From CBDTTM01 sp965363355 (lineage in GTDB: Bacteria > Bacillota > Negativicutes > Selenomonadales > Selenomonadaceae): a stretch of DNA of 5,091 nt. The stretch spans positions 1 through 5,091 of the forward strand of contig CBDTTM010000184.1 in assembly GCA_965363355.1 (NCBI GenBank). Reading direction: 5' to 3'. The translations under genes were made by a program, and so were the position numbers. Below the pieces are notes generated by a model, which searched no databases, was not told the DNA's origin, and was given only the letters and a program-made list of their open reading frames with translations. This document shows positions 1 through 5,091 of this stretch, piece by piece (within the stretch, counting starts at the first letter, position 1; every line of letters starts with the position of its first letter).

Positions 1-425
1 TCAACTGTTATAATAGCTCGCAACGGCCCATGTGAAAAATCGGCTTGAAGGATATACAGTATTTCAGCAACCCCTATTCCATCATCAGCACCAAGGCTTG
101 TTCCGACTGCACGAAGATAGTCACCCTCACGCACCACCTGTATCGCATCTGTCAATGGATTGAACGCAACGCCATCGGCAGCCACGCAAACCATATCCAT
201 ATGAGCCTGCAGTACCGTTAGTTTCACCGCTTCATAACCCGGTGTCGCTGGTTTATCTGCAATGATATTCAAATGTTCATCTTGCTGGACATGAAGCCCC
301 ATCGACTTAATGCATTCGAGTAAATAGTTACTGATTTTTTCCTCATGACCTGATTGACGAGGAATTTGTGTTATTTTATTAAATTCTTTTAAAACACTTT
401 CCATAATACTCTGATCTTGCTGCAT
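1..425 (-). CDS. pepD: Xaa-His dipeptidase PepD (M20C family), N-terminal part, cut by window edge
   Basis: This is the first 141 codons of a cytosolic zinc aminopeptidase that cleaves dipeptides, classically beta-alanyl- or Xaa-histidine, in the last step of peptide breakdown. The visible protein reads with the M20C pattern: ITQIPRQSGHEEKISNYL (residues 18-35) near the N-terminus, LQAHMDMV (72-79) with predicted zinc ligand H75 and catalytic D77, and GTSLGADDGIGVA (108-120) with predicted bridging zinc ligand D114. The 39-residue spacing from H75 to D114 matches the E. coli enzyme as I recall it (H80 to D119). The last visible residues, AIITV, stand where the family runs into its TVDEE active-site segment, so the second half with the dimerisation domain and remaining ligands lies outside the window. 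The ATG start has an ideal AGGAGGA site at 431-437, five bases upstream. The gene follows the sepF terminator. I see no clear promoter in the short gap, so whether it relies on read-through is open. Confidence 0.93.
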   Translation of the reverse strand, partial: MQQDQSIMESVLKEFNKITQIPRQSGHEEKISNYLLECIKSMGLHVQQDEHLNIIADKPATPGYEAVKLTVLQAHMDMVCVAADGVAFNPLTDAIQVVREGDYLRAVGTSLGADDGIGVAEILYILQADFSHGPLRAIITV

Positions 426-495
426 ATTTATCCTCCTAAAAACTGCCTTATTTATTTTTTGTTCATCACTGGAACCAGCGAGAAAATGCCAGCAC

Positions 496-531
496 AAAAA
501 GTGCTGCAAAAACAAGGTTTCACAGCACTTT
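496..531 (-). terminator. Rho-independent terminator after sepF
   Basis: Read on the minus strand, AAAGTGCTG (531-523) pairs perfectly over nine bases with CAGCACTTT (506-498). The loop is 16 bases, part of which can pair weakly, and the 3' arm merges into a run of five T (500-496). It begins 22 bases after the sepF stop codon and ends about 70 bases before pepD. A further GTGCTG copy lies just downstream at 495-490 and can compete for the same arm. The T-run is short, so termination may be partial. Confidence 0.72.
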
Positions 532-553
532 GTCTAAATTTTCATATGATATT

Positions 554-1000
554 TTATATGCTAGCTGTACGTGGACAAACCGTCCGGCCAATCTCAACAT
601 TATCCGGCACATATAAAACCATAGTTTCTGATATGCGTTTTGCTTCACCGCTCATGACGTAACAAACCCCGTTGATAAAATCACATAACCGACGTTGCTC
701 TTCGCCATCAATTTTTTCATAATTGACTACAGCTGCCTTCTTTGACTTCAACGCGTCGGCAATAATCTGTGCCTGATCAAACGATGTCGGCACATAAACC
801 AACATCTTAAGCTCCGGTACTTTTGTCGTATGCACGGTAAGGACTGGACGCTGAACCGCTGGTTCATAAGAAAGTGGTGCACCATTAACGACTTGCTTTG
901 TTTCTTGCGCAACTGTCGTTTCTGCTGCCTGTTCTACTATTTCTTCCACCTCTTCCATCGGCATTAGTAAATTCGTTATTTTTTCAAGAATCCCTGACAT
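554..1000 (-). CDS. sepF: Cell division protein SepF
   Basis: SepF is a cytoplasmic protein that binds the C-terminal tail of FtsZ, bundles its filaments and tethers the Z-ring to the membrane. The predicted product is 148 residues, normal for the family. Residues 1-14 (MSGILEKITNLLMP) look like the usual short amphipathic membrane-targeting helix. Residues 15-60 are an acidic, low-complexity linker. The SepF core runs from about 65 to 140, with SFDQAQIIADALKSKKAAVVN (73-93), EEQRRLCDFING (100-111, including the conserved glycine after DF) and YVPDNVEI (130-137). The C-terminal tail is short. A GTG at 1015 would add five residues, but the Shine-Dalgarno site lies between 1009 and 1017 and overlaps that GTG, so the ATG at 1000 is the start. 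In many Firmicutes sepF sits in the ylm cluster near divIVA. Here it stands alone between typA and pepD, with terminators on both sides. I could not identify its promoter. Confidence 0.93.
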   Translation of the reverse strand: MSGILEKITNLLMPMEEVEEIVEQAAETTVAQETKQVVNGAPLSYEPAVQRPVLTVHTTKVPELKMLVYVPTSFDQAQIIADALKSKKAAVVNYEKIDGEEQRRLCDFINGVCYVMSGEAKRISETMVLYVPDNVEIGRTVCPRTASI

Positions 1001-1008
1001 GCTTTCCG

Positions 1009-1017
1009 CCTCCACCT
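1009..1017 (-). promoter_or_regulatory. Ribosome binding site that fixes the sepF start
   Basis: The minus strand reads AGGTGGAGG here, with eight bases between the final GGAGG and the ATG at 1000. The alternative in-frame GTG at 1015 lies inside this site and has no purine-rich stretch of its own upstream. Translation should therefore begin at the ATG. Confidence 0.8.
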
Positions 1018-1084
1018 CAAAATTATCTATTCGTGCAATATCATCCTAAATTAGTGTCATTTCTTTTTTATTCTACAACCAAAT

Positions 1085-1132
1085 AAAAAGTCCTGCAAGA
1101 ATCCAAAAAACAGGACTTTTGCAGGACTTTTT
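1085..1132 (-). terminator. Strong intrinsic terminator after typA, bidirectional-capable
   Basis: Fourteen bases (1085-1098, AAAAAGTCCTGCAA on the plus strand) pair perfectly with 1119-1132, around a 20-base loop. On the minus strand the 3' arm runs into five T (1089-1085), so it ends the typA transcript, starting only seven bases after the stop codon. The plus strand also has a T-run after its 3' arm (1128-1133), so the element could work in both directions, although no plus-strand gene is seen here. The CAGGACTTTT unit occurs twice on the plus strand (1111-1120 and 1123-1132), so an alternative, shorter 8 bp stem (1088-1095 with 1111-1118) is possible. Confidence 0.92.
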
Positions 1133-1139
1133 TATTTAT

Positions 1140-2951
1140 TTATTTGGATTTACGTTCGCGTCCACGACGTGCTTTATCCAAAACAGATTTACGCATACGG
1201 ACATTTTCCGGCGTAACTTCAACTAATTCATCATCATTGATATATTCCAAAGCCTGTTCCAAGCTCAAAAGGCGTGGAGGCGTCAAGCGGATTGCTTCAT
1301 CTGACGAACTCGTACGCATGTTGGAAACATTTTTCTTTTTGCAAGGATTTACATCCATATCCAATTCGCGTGTATTTTCTCCAATGATCATGCCTTCATA
1401 AACAGCCTGATTTGGCGAAATGAACATTACACCGCGATCTTGTAAAGTGAACAGACCATAACCTGTCGTTTCACCTTGTTCAAATGCAACCAGCGAACCA
1501 CGAGCACGGCCCGGGATGTCGCCTTTGTAAGGAACATAACCATGGAATACATGGTTCATGATACCATTACCTTTTGTATTCGTTAAGAACTGTGAACGGA
1601 ACCCAATGAGCCCACGAGCTGGAATAACAAATTCCATACGAAGGTAACCTGATACTTCCGTCATATTCAAAAGTTCTGCTTTACGAGTTCCCATGGATTC
1701 CATTACAGTTCCCATGTATTCTTGCGGAACTTCAACCGTAAGATTTTCCATTGGTTCACAAAGCTGACCATTGATCTGCTTGTAAACAACTTCTGGTTTA
1801 CCAACTTGCATTTCAAAGCCTTCACGACGCATTGTTTCGATTAAGATGGATAAATGCAATTCACCACGGCCGGAAACTTTGAATGTATCCGCTGAATCTG
1901 TATCTTCAACAGACATACTGACATTGGTTTCAACTTCTTTATATAAACGATCGCGAAGATGACGCGATGTTACGAATTGACCTTCTTTACCAGCAAACGG
2001 ACTTGTATTTACCCCAAAAGTCATCGACAAAGTAGGTTCATCGATATTGATTGTAGGCAAAGCTTCTGGATTTTCAGCATCAGCAATCGTGTGACCGATA
2101 CTTACATCGCCAAGACCTGTCATAGCAACGATATCTCCCATGGCAGCTTCTTGTACTTCAACTCTTTTAAGACCCTGATAAATAAAGATCTTACCGATTT
2201 TTGCTTTAGTCTGGCTATCGCCATCGACCAAAACAACATTCTGGTTAACGAAAGCTTTACCGCGGATAATACGGCCAATAGCTACACGGCCAACATATTC
2301 GTCAGCATCGAGTGTAGTGACCATAACCTGAAGTGGTCCGTTAAGATCGCCTTTTGGTGCTGGAATTTCTTTTACAAGCAAATCAAATAAAGGTTCAAGA
2401 TTATCACTTTCATCTTCCATGTTCATCTTCGCGATACCAGCACGAGCTGCTGCGTAGACAACTGGGAAATCGAGCTGATCATCATCTGCACCGAGTTCCA
2501 TGAAAAGTTCAAGAACTTCATCATAAACGTCATCGACACGTTGATCTGGACGGTCAATTTTGTTAATGACAACAATTGGTTTCAATTTCTGTTCCAATGC
2601 TTTACGAAGTACATACTTCGTCTGTGGCATAGGACCTTCAAAAGCATCTACCAACAATAAAACGCCGTCAACCATGTTAAGTACACGTTCAACTTCGCCC
2701 CCAAAGTCAGCATGGCCCGGGGTATCAACGATGTTGATTTTCGTATCCTTATACATAACTGCTGTGTTTTTTGATAATATCGTAATGCCGCGTTCCCGTT
2801 CCAAATCATTAGAGTCCATTACTCGTTCAGCAACCTGTTCGTTCGCACGGAACACATGACTTTGTCTCAGCATTGCATCCACCAAAGTCGTCTTACCATG
2901 ATCGACATGGGCGATGATCGCAATATTTCTTAAAGCTTCTCTTGTATCCAT
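1140..2951 (-). CDS. typA: Ribosome-associated translational GTPase TypA/BipA
   Basis: TypA is an EF-G-like GTPase that binds the 70S ribosome. In studied bacteria it is needed for growth in the cold, stress adaptation and 50S subunit assembly. The product is 603 residues, about the usual length. All GTPase motifs are visible: P-loop AHVDHGKT (14-21), RGIT with T57 (54-57), DTPGH (76-80) with catalytic H80, and NKID (130-133). The G5 segment is YAAARAG (166-172), where many homologues have YASA. Domain II covers roughly 205-295, followed by an EF-G III-like domain containing GRGELHL (361-367), a domain V-like fold, and the TypA-specific C-terminal domain with PARGLIGFR (444-452) and a basic tail ending in RRGRERKSK. 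The ATG is the first possible start, because an in-frame TAA lies nine bases upstream. Its AGGAGGA site is unusually far away at 12 bases. A canonical promoter lies about 120 bases upstream with a terminator-like hairpin in between, so leader control is possible. Confidence 0.98.
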   Translation of the reverse strand: MDTREALRNIAIIAHVDHGKTTLVDAMLRQSHVFRANEQVAERVMDSNDLERERGITILSKNTAVMYKDTKINIVDTPGHADFGGEVERVLNMVDGVLLLVDAFEGPMPQTKYVLRKALEQKLKPIVVINKIDRPDQRVDDVYDEVLELFMELGADDDQLDFPVVYAAARAGIAKMNMEDESDNLEPLFDLLVKEIPAPKGDLNGPLQVMVTTLDADEYVGRVAIGRIIRGKAFVNQNVVLVDGDSQTKAKIGKIFIYQGLKRVEVQEAAMGDIVAMTGLGDVSIGHTIADAENPEALPTINIDEPTLSMTFGVNTSPFAGKEGQFVTSRHLRDRLYKEVETNVSMSVEDTDSADTFKVSGRGELHLSILIETMRREGFEMQVGKPEVVYKQINGQLCEPMENLTVEVPQEYMGTVMESMGTRKAELLNMTEVSGYLRMEFVIPARGLIGFRSQFLTNTKGNGIMNHVFHGYVPYKGDIPGRARGSLVAFEQGETTGYGLFTLQDRGVMFISPNQAVYEGMIIGENTRELDMDVNPCKKKNVSNMRTSSSDEAIRLTPPRLLSLEQALEYINDDELVEVTPENVRMRKSVLDKARRGRERKSK

Positions 2952-2963
2952 ATTATATTATTT

Positions 2964-2970
2964 TCCTCCT
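2964..2970 (-). promoter_or_regulatory. typA ribosome binding site with long spacing
   Basis: A full-consensus AGGAGGA on the minus strand is separated from the typA ATG by 12 A/T-only bases, against the usual five to nine. No alternative start codon lies at the optimal distance. An in-frame TAA between the site and the ATG rules out an upstream start. Confidence 0.8.
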
Positions 2971-3023
2971 AAAAAAGTAAAACTTTCAAGCAGATTTTTT
3001 CTGCCGAATTGAGCATCCATACC

Positions 3024-3058
3024 AAAAAGAAAAAAGAATGCTTTTGATGCATTCTTTT
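3024..3058 (-). terminator. Terminator-like hairpin: end of the MBL gene and/or attenuator in the typA leader
   Basis: On the minus strand AAAAGAATGC (3058-3049) pairs perfectly over ten bases with GCATTCTTTT (3041-3032), around a seven-base loop. The T-rich tract TTTTTTCTTTTT continues to 3024. It lies 84 bases after the MBL stop codon and would end that transcript. It also lies just downstream of the best promoter for typA, so any typA transcript from that promoter must pass through it. The stem is A/T-rich, with only three G-C pairs, so read-through is plausible. Its 3' arm can alternatively pair with 3012-3018. A second small hairpin (2990-2994 with 3000-3004) lies further down the leader. 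Confidence 0.75.
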
Positions 3059-3076
3059 ACAATTTGCATACACTCA

Positions 3077-3105
3077 ATCATATTATATAAAGAATCAATT
3101 GTCAA
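3077..3105 (-). promoter_or_regulatory. Sigma-A-type promoter upstream of typA
   Basis: On the minus strand a perfect TTGACA (3105-3100) is followed after exactly 17 bases by TATGAT (3082-3077), one mismatch from the consensus -10. Transcription would begin near 3069-3070, giving a leader of about 118 bases before typA. The site lies in the gap downstream of the MBL stop codon, and I see no better promoter between the hairpin at 3024-3058 and typA. Confidence 0.82.
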
Positions 3106-3141
3106 TTATTTTCTTCTATCAAAAGCTATCTATCTGTCCCC

Positions 3142-4749
3142 TCAATGATCAAATCGCGTAAAGAGCTTCTTTAAATACCGCCACCCCTTCTCGACGGTCC
3201 GAATAACAGATTCCATGATTGCAGGCTCTTGTATGACAATCCGCAGCAACTGCCGACGGAATTGACGATAATCTGCATCAAGTGTCTCCAAAAATTCTTC
3301 CATTTCTTTTTCCACCGAAACAGCCGCTATTGGTGCTGCTTCAATTGAACAGGTACCCTCGTGGATAACAGCCGTATCGCCAAAAAACGGAATGTATCCG
3401 TCTATAGCGAAACGTTCTTCGATGGCTTCAAGCATAGCCCCTGCCGATGGTGCCTCACCATGAACAACGAATACTTTTTCTGGCTTTGGCTGATTTATAT
3501 GTTCCATCCACTCAAGAATCTGATTATGATCGGCATGGGCTGAAAATCCGTCCAATTTATATATCTTCGCCCTAATGGCTACGTCTTCTCCCATAATCTT
3601 CACTCGTTTAACGCCATCGAGCAAACGCCGCCCCATACTTCCTTCAGCCTGGTACCCAACAAATAAGACACTCGATTCAGGACGCCATAAATTGTGTTTG
3701 AGATGATGCAAGATACGTCCCGCATCTGCCATACCACTAGCTGATATGATAATAGCTGGCCCCTCTTGGGTATTTAGCGCTTTGGATTGTTCTGCTGATT
3801 CACAAAGCACTAACTGTGGCAGCTGTGCCAGATGCCCGTCTTTTTTCAACATCTCCAAAGCATCTTCATCAAACTCTTGGCTGTTGCGAACAAAAATCCG
3901 GGTAGCCGCTATAGCCAACGGACTGTCAATAATAATCGGAACATCACCTATTTTATGCTCTTTCCATAACTTATACAAATGATATAGCATCGTCTGCGTC
4001 CGCCCTACGGCAAAAGCTGGAATAATCAAATTCCCGCCACGATCTATTGTGTCATTTATAATCTCTGCCAAAGTATCTTTTTCATAGGGCTGGTGCAAAC
4101 GATCACCATAGGTAGATTCGACAACCAAATAATCTGCACCATGTATGATCGTTGGATTTTTTATGATTGGCTGGTTTGGATGCCCAAGGTCTCCAGAAAA
4201 CAAAATCTTTTTCGTCGCTCCCGCCTCGGTAACATATACCTCCAGCATTGCTGAGCCAATGATATGTCCGGCATCCCGATAGACGACGCGTATGTTATCT
4301 GAAATGTGTAAATCCTGATCATAAGGCACTGCCTGAAACTGACGAAGAGAAGCCTGTGCGTCTTCTACCGTATAAAGAGGTTTTATCTCGACTTGTCCCG
4401 TTCTTTGACCTTTGCGATTTGCCAATTCAGCATCAGATTCTTGTATATTCGCACTATCTGGAAGCATGATCTCCGCCAATTCACAAGTAACCTTTGTAGC
4501 GTATATCGTCCCTTTAAAGCCTTCTAAACAGAGCTTTGGAATCAATCCACAGTGGTCAACATGTGCATGTGTGAGCAAAACGCTGTCAATCTCGGCTGGA
4601 TTAAACTGAAATATCTGGTAATTTAAGTCACGAATGCGTTTTGCTCCTTGAAACAATCCACAATCCACCAATAATTTTTTTCCATTGCTTTCTAGTAAAA
4701 AGCATGAGCCTGTCACGGTATGTGCCGCGCCTAAAAACTGCAATTTCAT
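3142..4749 (-). CDS. MBL-fold beta-CASP metallo-hydrolase with RNA-specificity domain (YSH1/CPSF73-like)
   Basis: This is a predicted zinc-dependent ribonuclease of the bacterial YSH1/CPSF73-like beta-CASP group, distinct from RNase J and probably acting on RNA in the cytoplasm; its substrate is unknown. Visible metallo-beta-lactamase elements include HAHVDH (61-66; H61, H63, D65, H66), DAGHIIGS (159-166; H162) and SGDLG (185-189; D187). The beta-CASP insert begins near ESTYGDR (211-217, motif A E211) and contains PAFAVGRTQ (244-252) and ISASGMADAGR (335-345). FSAHAD (402-407, H405) and VVHGE (428-432, H430) give motifs B and C in the C-terminal RMMBL part. All catalytic positions appear intact, so it should be active. 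At 535 residues it is at the long end of the family, with an extra charged, probably helical tail from about 470 ending in WRYLKKLFTRFDH. No signal peptide or membrane segment is seen. The ATG follows an AAGGGGTGG site. It has its own promoter behind the RNase J terminator. Confidence 0.95.
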   Translation of the reverse strand: MKLQFLGAAHTVTGSCFLLESNGKKLLVDCGLFQGAKRIRDLNYQIFQFNPAEIDSVLLTHAHVDHCGLIPKLCLEGFKGTIYATKVTCELAEIMLPDSANIQESDAELANRKGQRTGQVEIKPLYTVEDAQASLRQFQAVPYDQDLHISDNIRVVYRDAGHIIGSAMLEVYVTEAGATKKILFSGDLGHPNQPIIKNPTIIHGADYLVVESTYGDRLHQPYEKDTLAEIINDTIDRGGNLIIPAFAVGRTQTMLYHLYKLWKEHKIGDVPIIIDSPLAIAATRIFVRNSQEFDEDALEMLKKDGHLAQLPQLVLCESAEQSKALNTQEGPAIIISASGMADAGRILHHLKHNLWRPESSVLFVGYQAEGSMGRRLLDGVKRVKIMGEDVAIRAKIYKLDGFSAHADHNQILEWMEHINQPKPEKVFVVHGEAPSAGAMLEAIEERFAIDGYIPFFGDTAVIHEGTCSIEAAPIAAVSVEKEMEEFLETLDADYRQFRRQLLRIVIQEPAIMESVIRTVEKGWRYLKKLFTRFDH

Positions 4750-4756
4750 AAAGGAT

Positions 4757-4765
4757 CCACCCCTT
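4757..4765 (-). promoter_or_regulatory. Non-canonical ribosome binding site of the MBL gene
   Basis: The minus strand reads AAGGGGTGG, seven bases before the ATG at 4749. It resembles the AAGGAGGTG ideal but lacks the AGGAGG core seen at typA and pepD. It supports the ATG, which begins the conserved MKLQFLGAAHTVTG segment. Confidence 0.7.
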
Positions 4766-4789
4766 CAGCCTGCAATATTTTATATTTCT

Positions 4790-4818
4790 ATTATACCATG
4801 CCAAATCTTTCCTTTCCA
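4790..4818 (-). promoter_or_regulatory. Extended -10 promoter for the MBL gene
   Basis: On the minus strand a perfect TATAAT (4795-4790) is preceded by TGG, forming a TGn extended -10. TGGAAA (4818-4813, four of six matches to TTGACA) lies 17 bases upstream. Transcription would start near the A at 4783, giving a leader of about 34 bases with the ribosome binding site inside it. The -35 is overlapped by an inverted repeat. Confidence 0.75.
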
Positions 4819-4833
4819 TTAAAACAATGGAAA
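4813..4833. repeat. Inverted repeat over the -35 of the MBL promoter
   Basis: TTTCCATT (4813-4820) and AATGGAAA (4826-4833) form a perfect 8+8 base inverted repeat with a five-base spacer. One half contains the -35 hexamer of the promoter. The position and symmetry suit a repressor operator, but no regulator gene is present in the window. A chance hairpin in AT-rich DNA is also possible. Confidence 0.45.
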
Positions 4834-4846
4834 ACTCCAACATTTC

Positions 4847-4892
4847 AAAAAAAAAGCCCGATAGATTTTTCATCCAAAAATCCATCGGGCTT
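4847..4892 (-). terminator. Strong Rho-independent terminator after ribonuclease J
   Basis: On the minus strand AAGCCCGAT (4892-4884) pairs with ATCGGGCTT (4862-4854), and GATTTTT (4882-4876) with AAAAATC (4870-4864). The two are joined by a G-U wobble (4883 with 4863) around the five-base loop GGATG. The 3' arm runs into nine T (4855-4847). It starts ten bases after the RNase J stop codon and precedes the MBL promoter, separating the two nuclease genes into different transcripts. Confidence 0.95.
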
Positions 4893-4902
4893 CATCGTAT
4901 TT

Positions 4903-5091
4903 TTATTCAACTTCCATTATGATTGGTAAAATCATCGGACGTCGTCTGGTCTTTTCATACAAGTAACGTCCTAAGGCATCTCGTACGTTTGATTTTATCG
5001 TTGCCCACTCTGTGATATTGCCATCTTCGCACTTTTCAAGTGCCTGTTTGACTCTATCCTTCGCCCCGTCCATCAGCGCCTCAGATTCTCT
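4903..5091 (-). CDS. rnj: Ribonuclease J, C-terminal end, cut by window edge
   Basis: Only the last 62 codons and the TAA stop are present. The reading frame ends GRYLYEKTRRRPMILPIIME followed by VE, the characteristic C-terminus of RNase J, where the small C-terminal domain closes with a (Y/L)YEKT-RRPMILPV-type strand. Before it lies a helical stretch (DRVKQALEKCEDGNITEWA, then TIKSNVRDAL) also typical of that domain. RNase J is a 5'-to-3' exoribonuclease with endonuclease activity, central to mRNA turnover and RNA maturation in Firmicutes. The MBL and beta-CASP catalytic domains lie outside the window, so activity and paralogue identity (J1 or J2) cannot be judged. It is followed by its own strong terminator and then by a gene for another beta-CASP enzyme. 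Confidence 0.9.
   Translation of the reverse strand, partial: RESEALMDGAKDRVKQALEKCEDGNITEWATIKSNVRDALGRYLYEKTRRRPMILPIIMEVE

Noticed and set aside
438..490. Possible pepD promoter in the A/T-rich gap
   Set aside because: There are A/T-rich -10-like stretches, but none has an acceptable -35 at 16-18 bases.
417..662. Plus-strand open frame of 81 codons
   Set aside because: It is antisense to the pepD start and the sepF 3' end and crosses the terminator; it has no recognisable protein pattern or ribosome binding site.
1001..1015. GTG at 1015 as the sepF start
   Set aside because: The GTG lies within the Shine-Dalgarno region of the ATG at 1000, and the SepF membrane helix begins naturally at that ATG.
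1018..1084. Possible sepF promoters (TTGTAG with ACTAAT at 1050-1078; GATAAT at 1022-1027)
   Set aside because: The first pair matches the consensus poorly at both hexamers. The second would start transcription inside the ribosome binding site. Neither is supported well enough to annotate.
898..1086. Plus-strand hydrophobic open frame of 62 codons that looks like a small membrane protein
   Set aside because: Its leucine- and phenylalanine-rich sequence is the antisense reading of the acidic SepF N-terminus and linker. It has no good ribosome binding site and runs into the typA terminator.
1959..2390. Plus-strand open frame of 143 codons inside typA
   Set aside because: It is a shadow of typA, which is fully conserved in the opposite strand; the translated sequence is low-quality and unlike any family I know.
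4628..4885. Minus-strand open frame of 85 codons across the RNase J-MBL gap
   Set aside because: It starts inside the terminator hairpin, has no ribosome binding site, covers the promoter and overlaps the well-supported MBL start in another frame.
1..5091. A mobile element, CRISPR array, defence system or other novel multi-gene system
   Set aside because: All five genes belong to known housekeeping families, all lie on one strand, and I see no spaced repeats, terminal inverted repeats, integrase or transposase remnants.

Overview
The window carries five genes, all on the minus strand. In the order they are transcribed (right to left) they are the 3' end of a ribonuclease J gene, a complete gene for a second beta-CASP metallo-beta-lactamase nuclease, typA (bipA GTPase), sepF (cell division), and the 5' end of pepD (Xaa-His dipeptidase). 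The gene set, the AGGAGG-type ribosome binding sites, the AT-rich intergenic DNA with canonical sigma-A-like promoters, and the hairpin-plus-T-tract terminators all point to a low-to-moderate G+C Firmicute (Bacillota). Some protein features would suit a member of the Negativicutes, but that is an impression; the sequence alone does not fix the genus.

Layout: 4903-5091 is the RNase J C-terminus, followed by a strong intrinsic terminator (4847-4892). A separate promoter with an extended -10 (4790-4818) then drives the 535-residue MBL/beta-CASP protein (3142-4749). A near-consensus promoter (3077-3105) lies in the gap before typA. Unusually, a terminator-like hairpin (3024-3058) sits between this promoter and typA, at the very start of the predicted leader RNA. 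typA (1140-2951) ends in a hairpin able to act in both directions (1085-1132). sepF (554-1000) follows with a start decided by its Shine-Dalgarno site, and ends in its own terminator (496-531). pepD starts at 425 and runs off the left edge.

Functionally this is a housekeeping region. It combines RNA processing and decay (RNase J and a second beta-CASP enzyme), ribosome-associated GTPase function (TypA), Z-ring anchoring (SepF) and peptide breakdown (PepD). Terminators between most genes suggest mostly separate transcripts and not one operon. I see no mobile element, CRISPR array, tRNA or rRNA, and no intergenic stretch longer than about 200 bases. The most interesting signals are regulatory: the possible attenuator in the typA leader, an inverted repeat over the -35 of the MBL promoter, and two terminators with a duplicated arm that allows alternative pairing. 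I found no convincing new multi-gene system.
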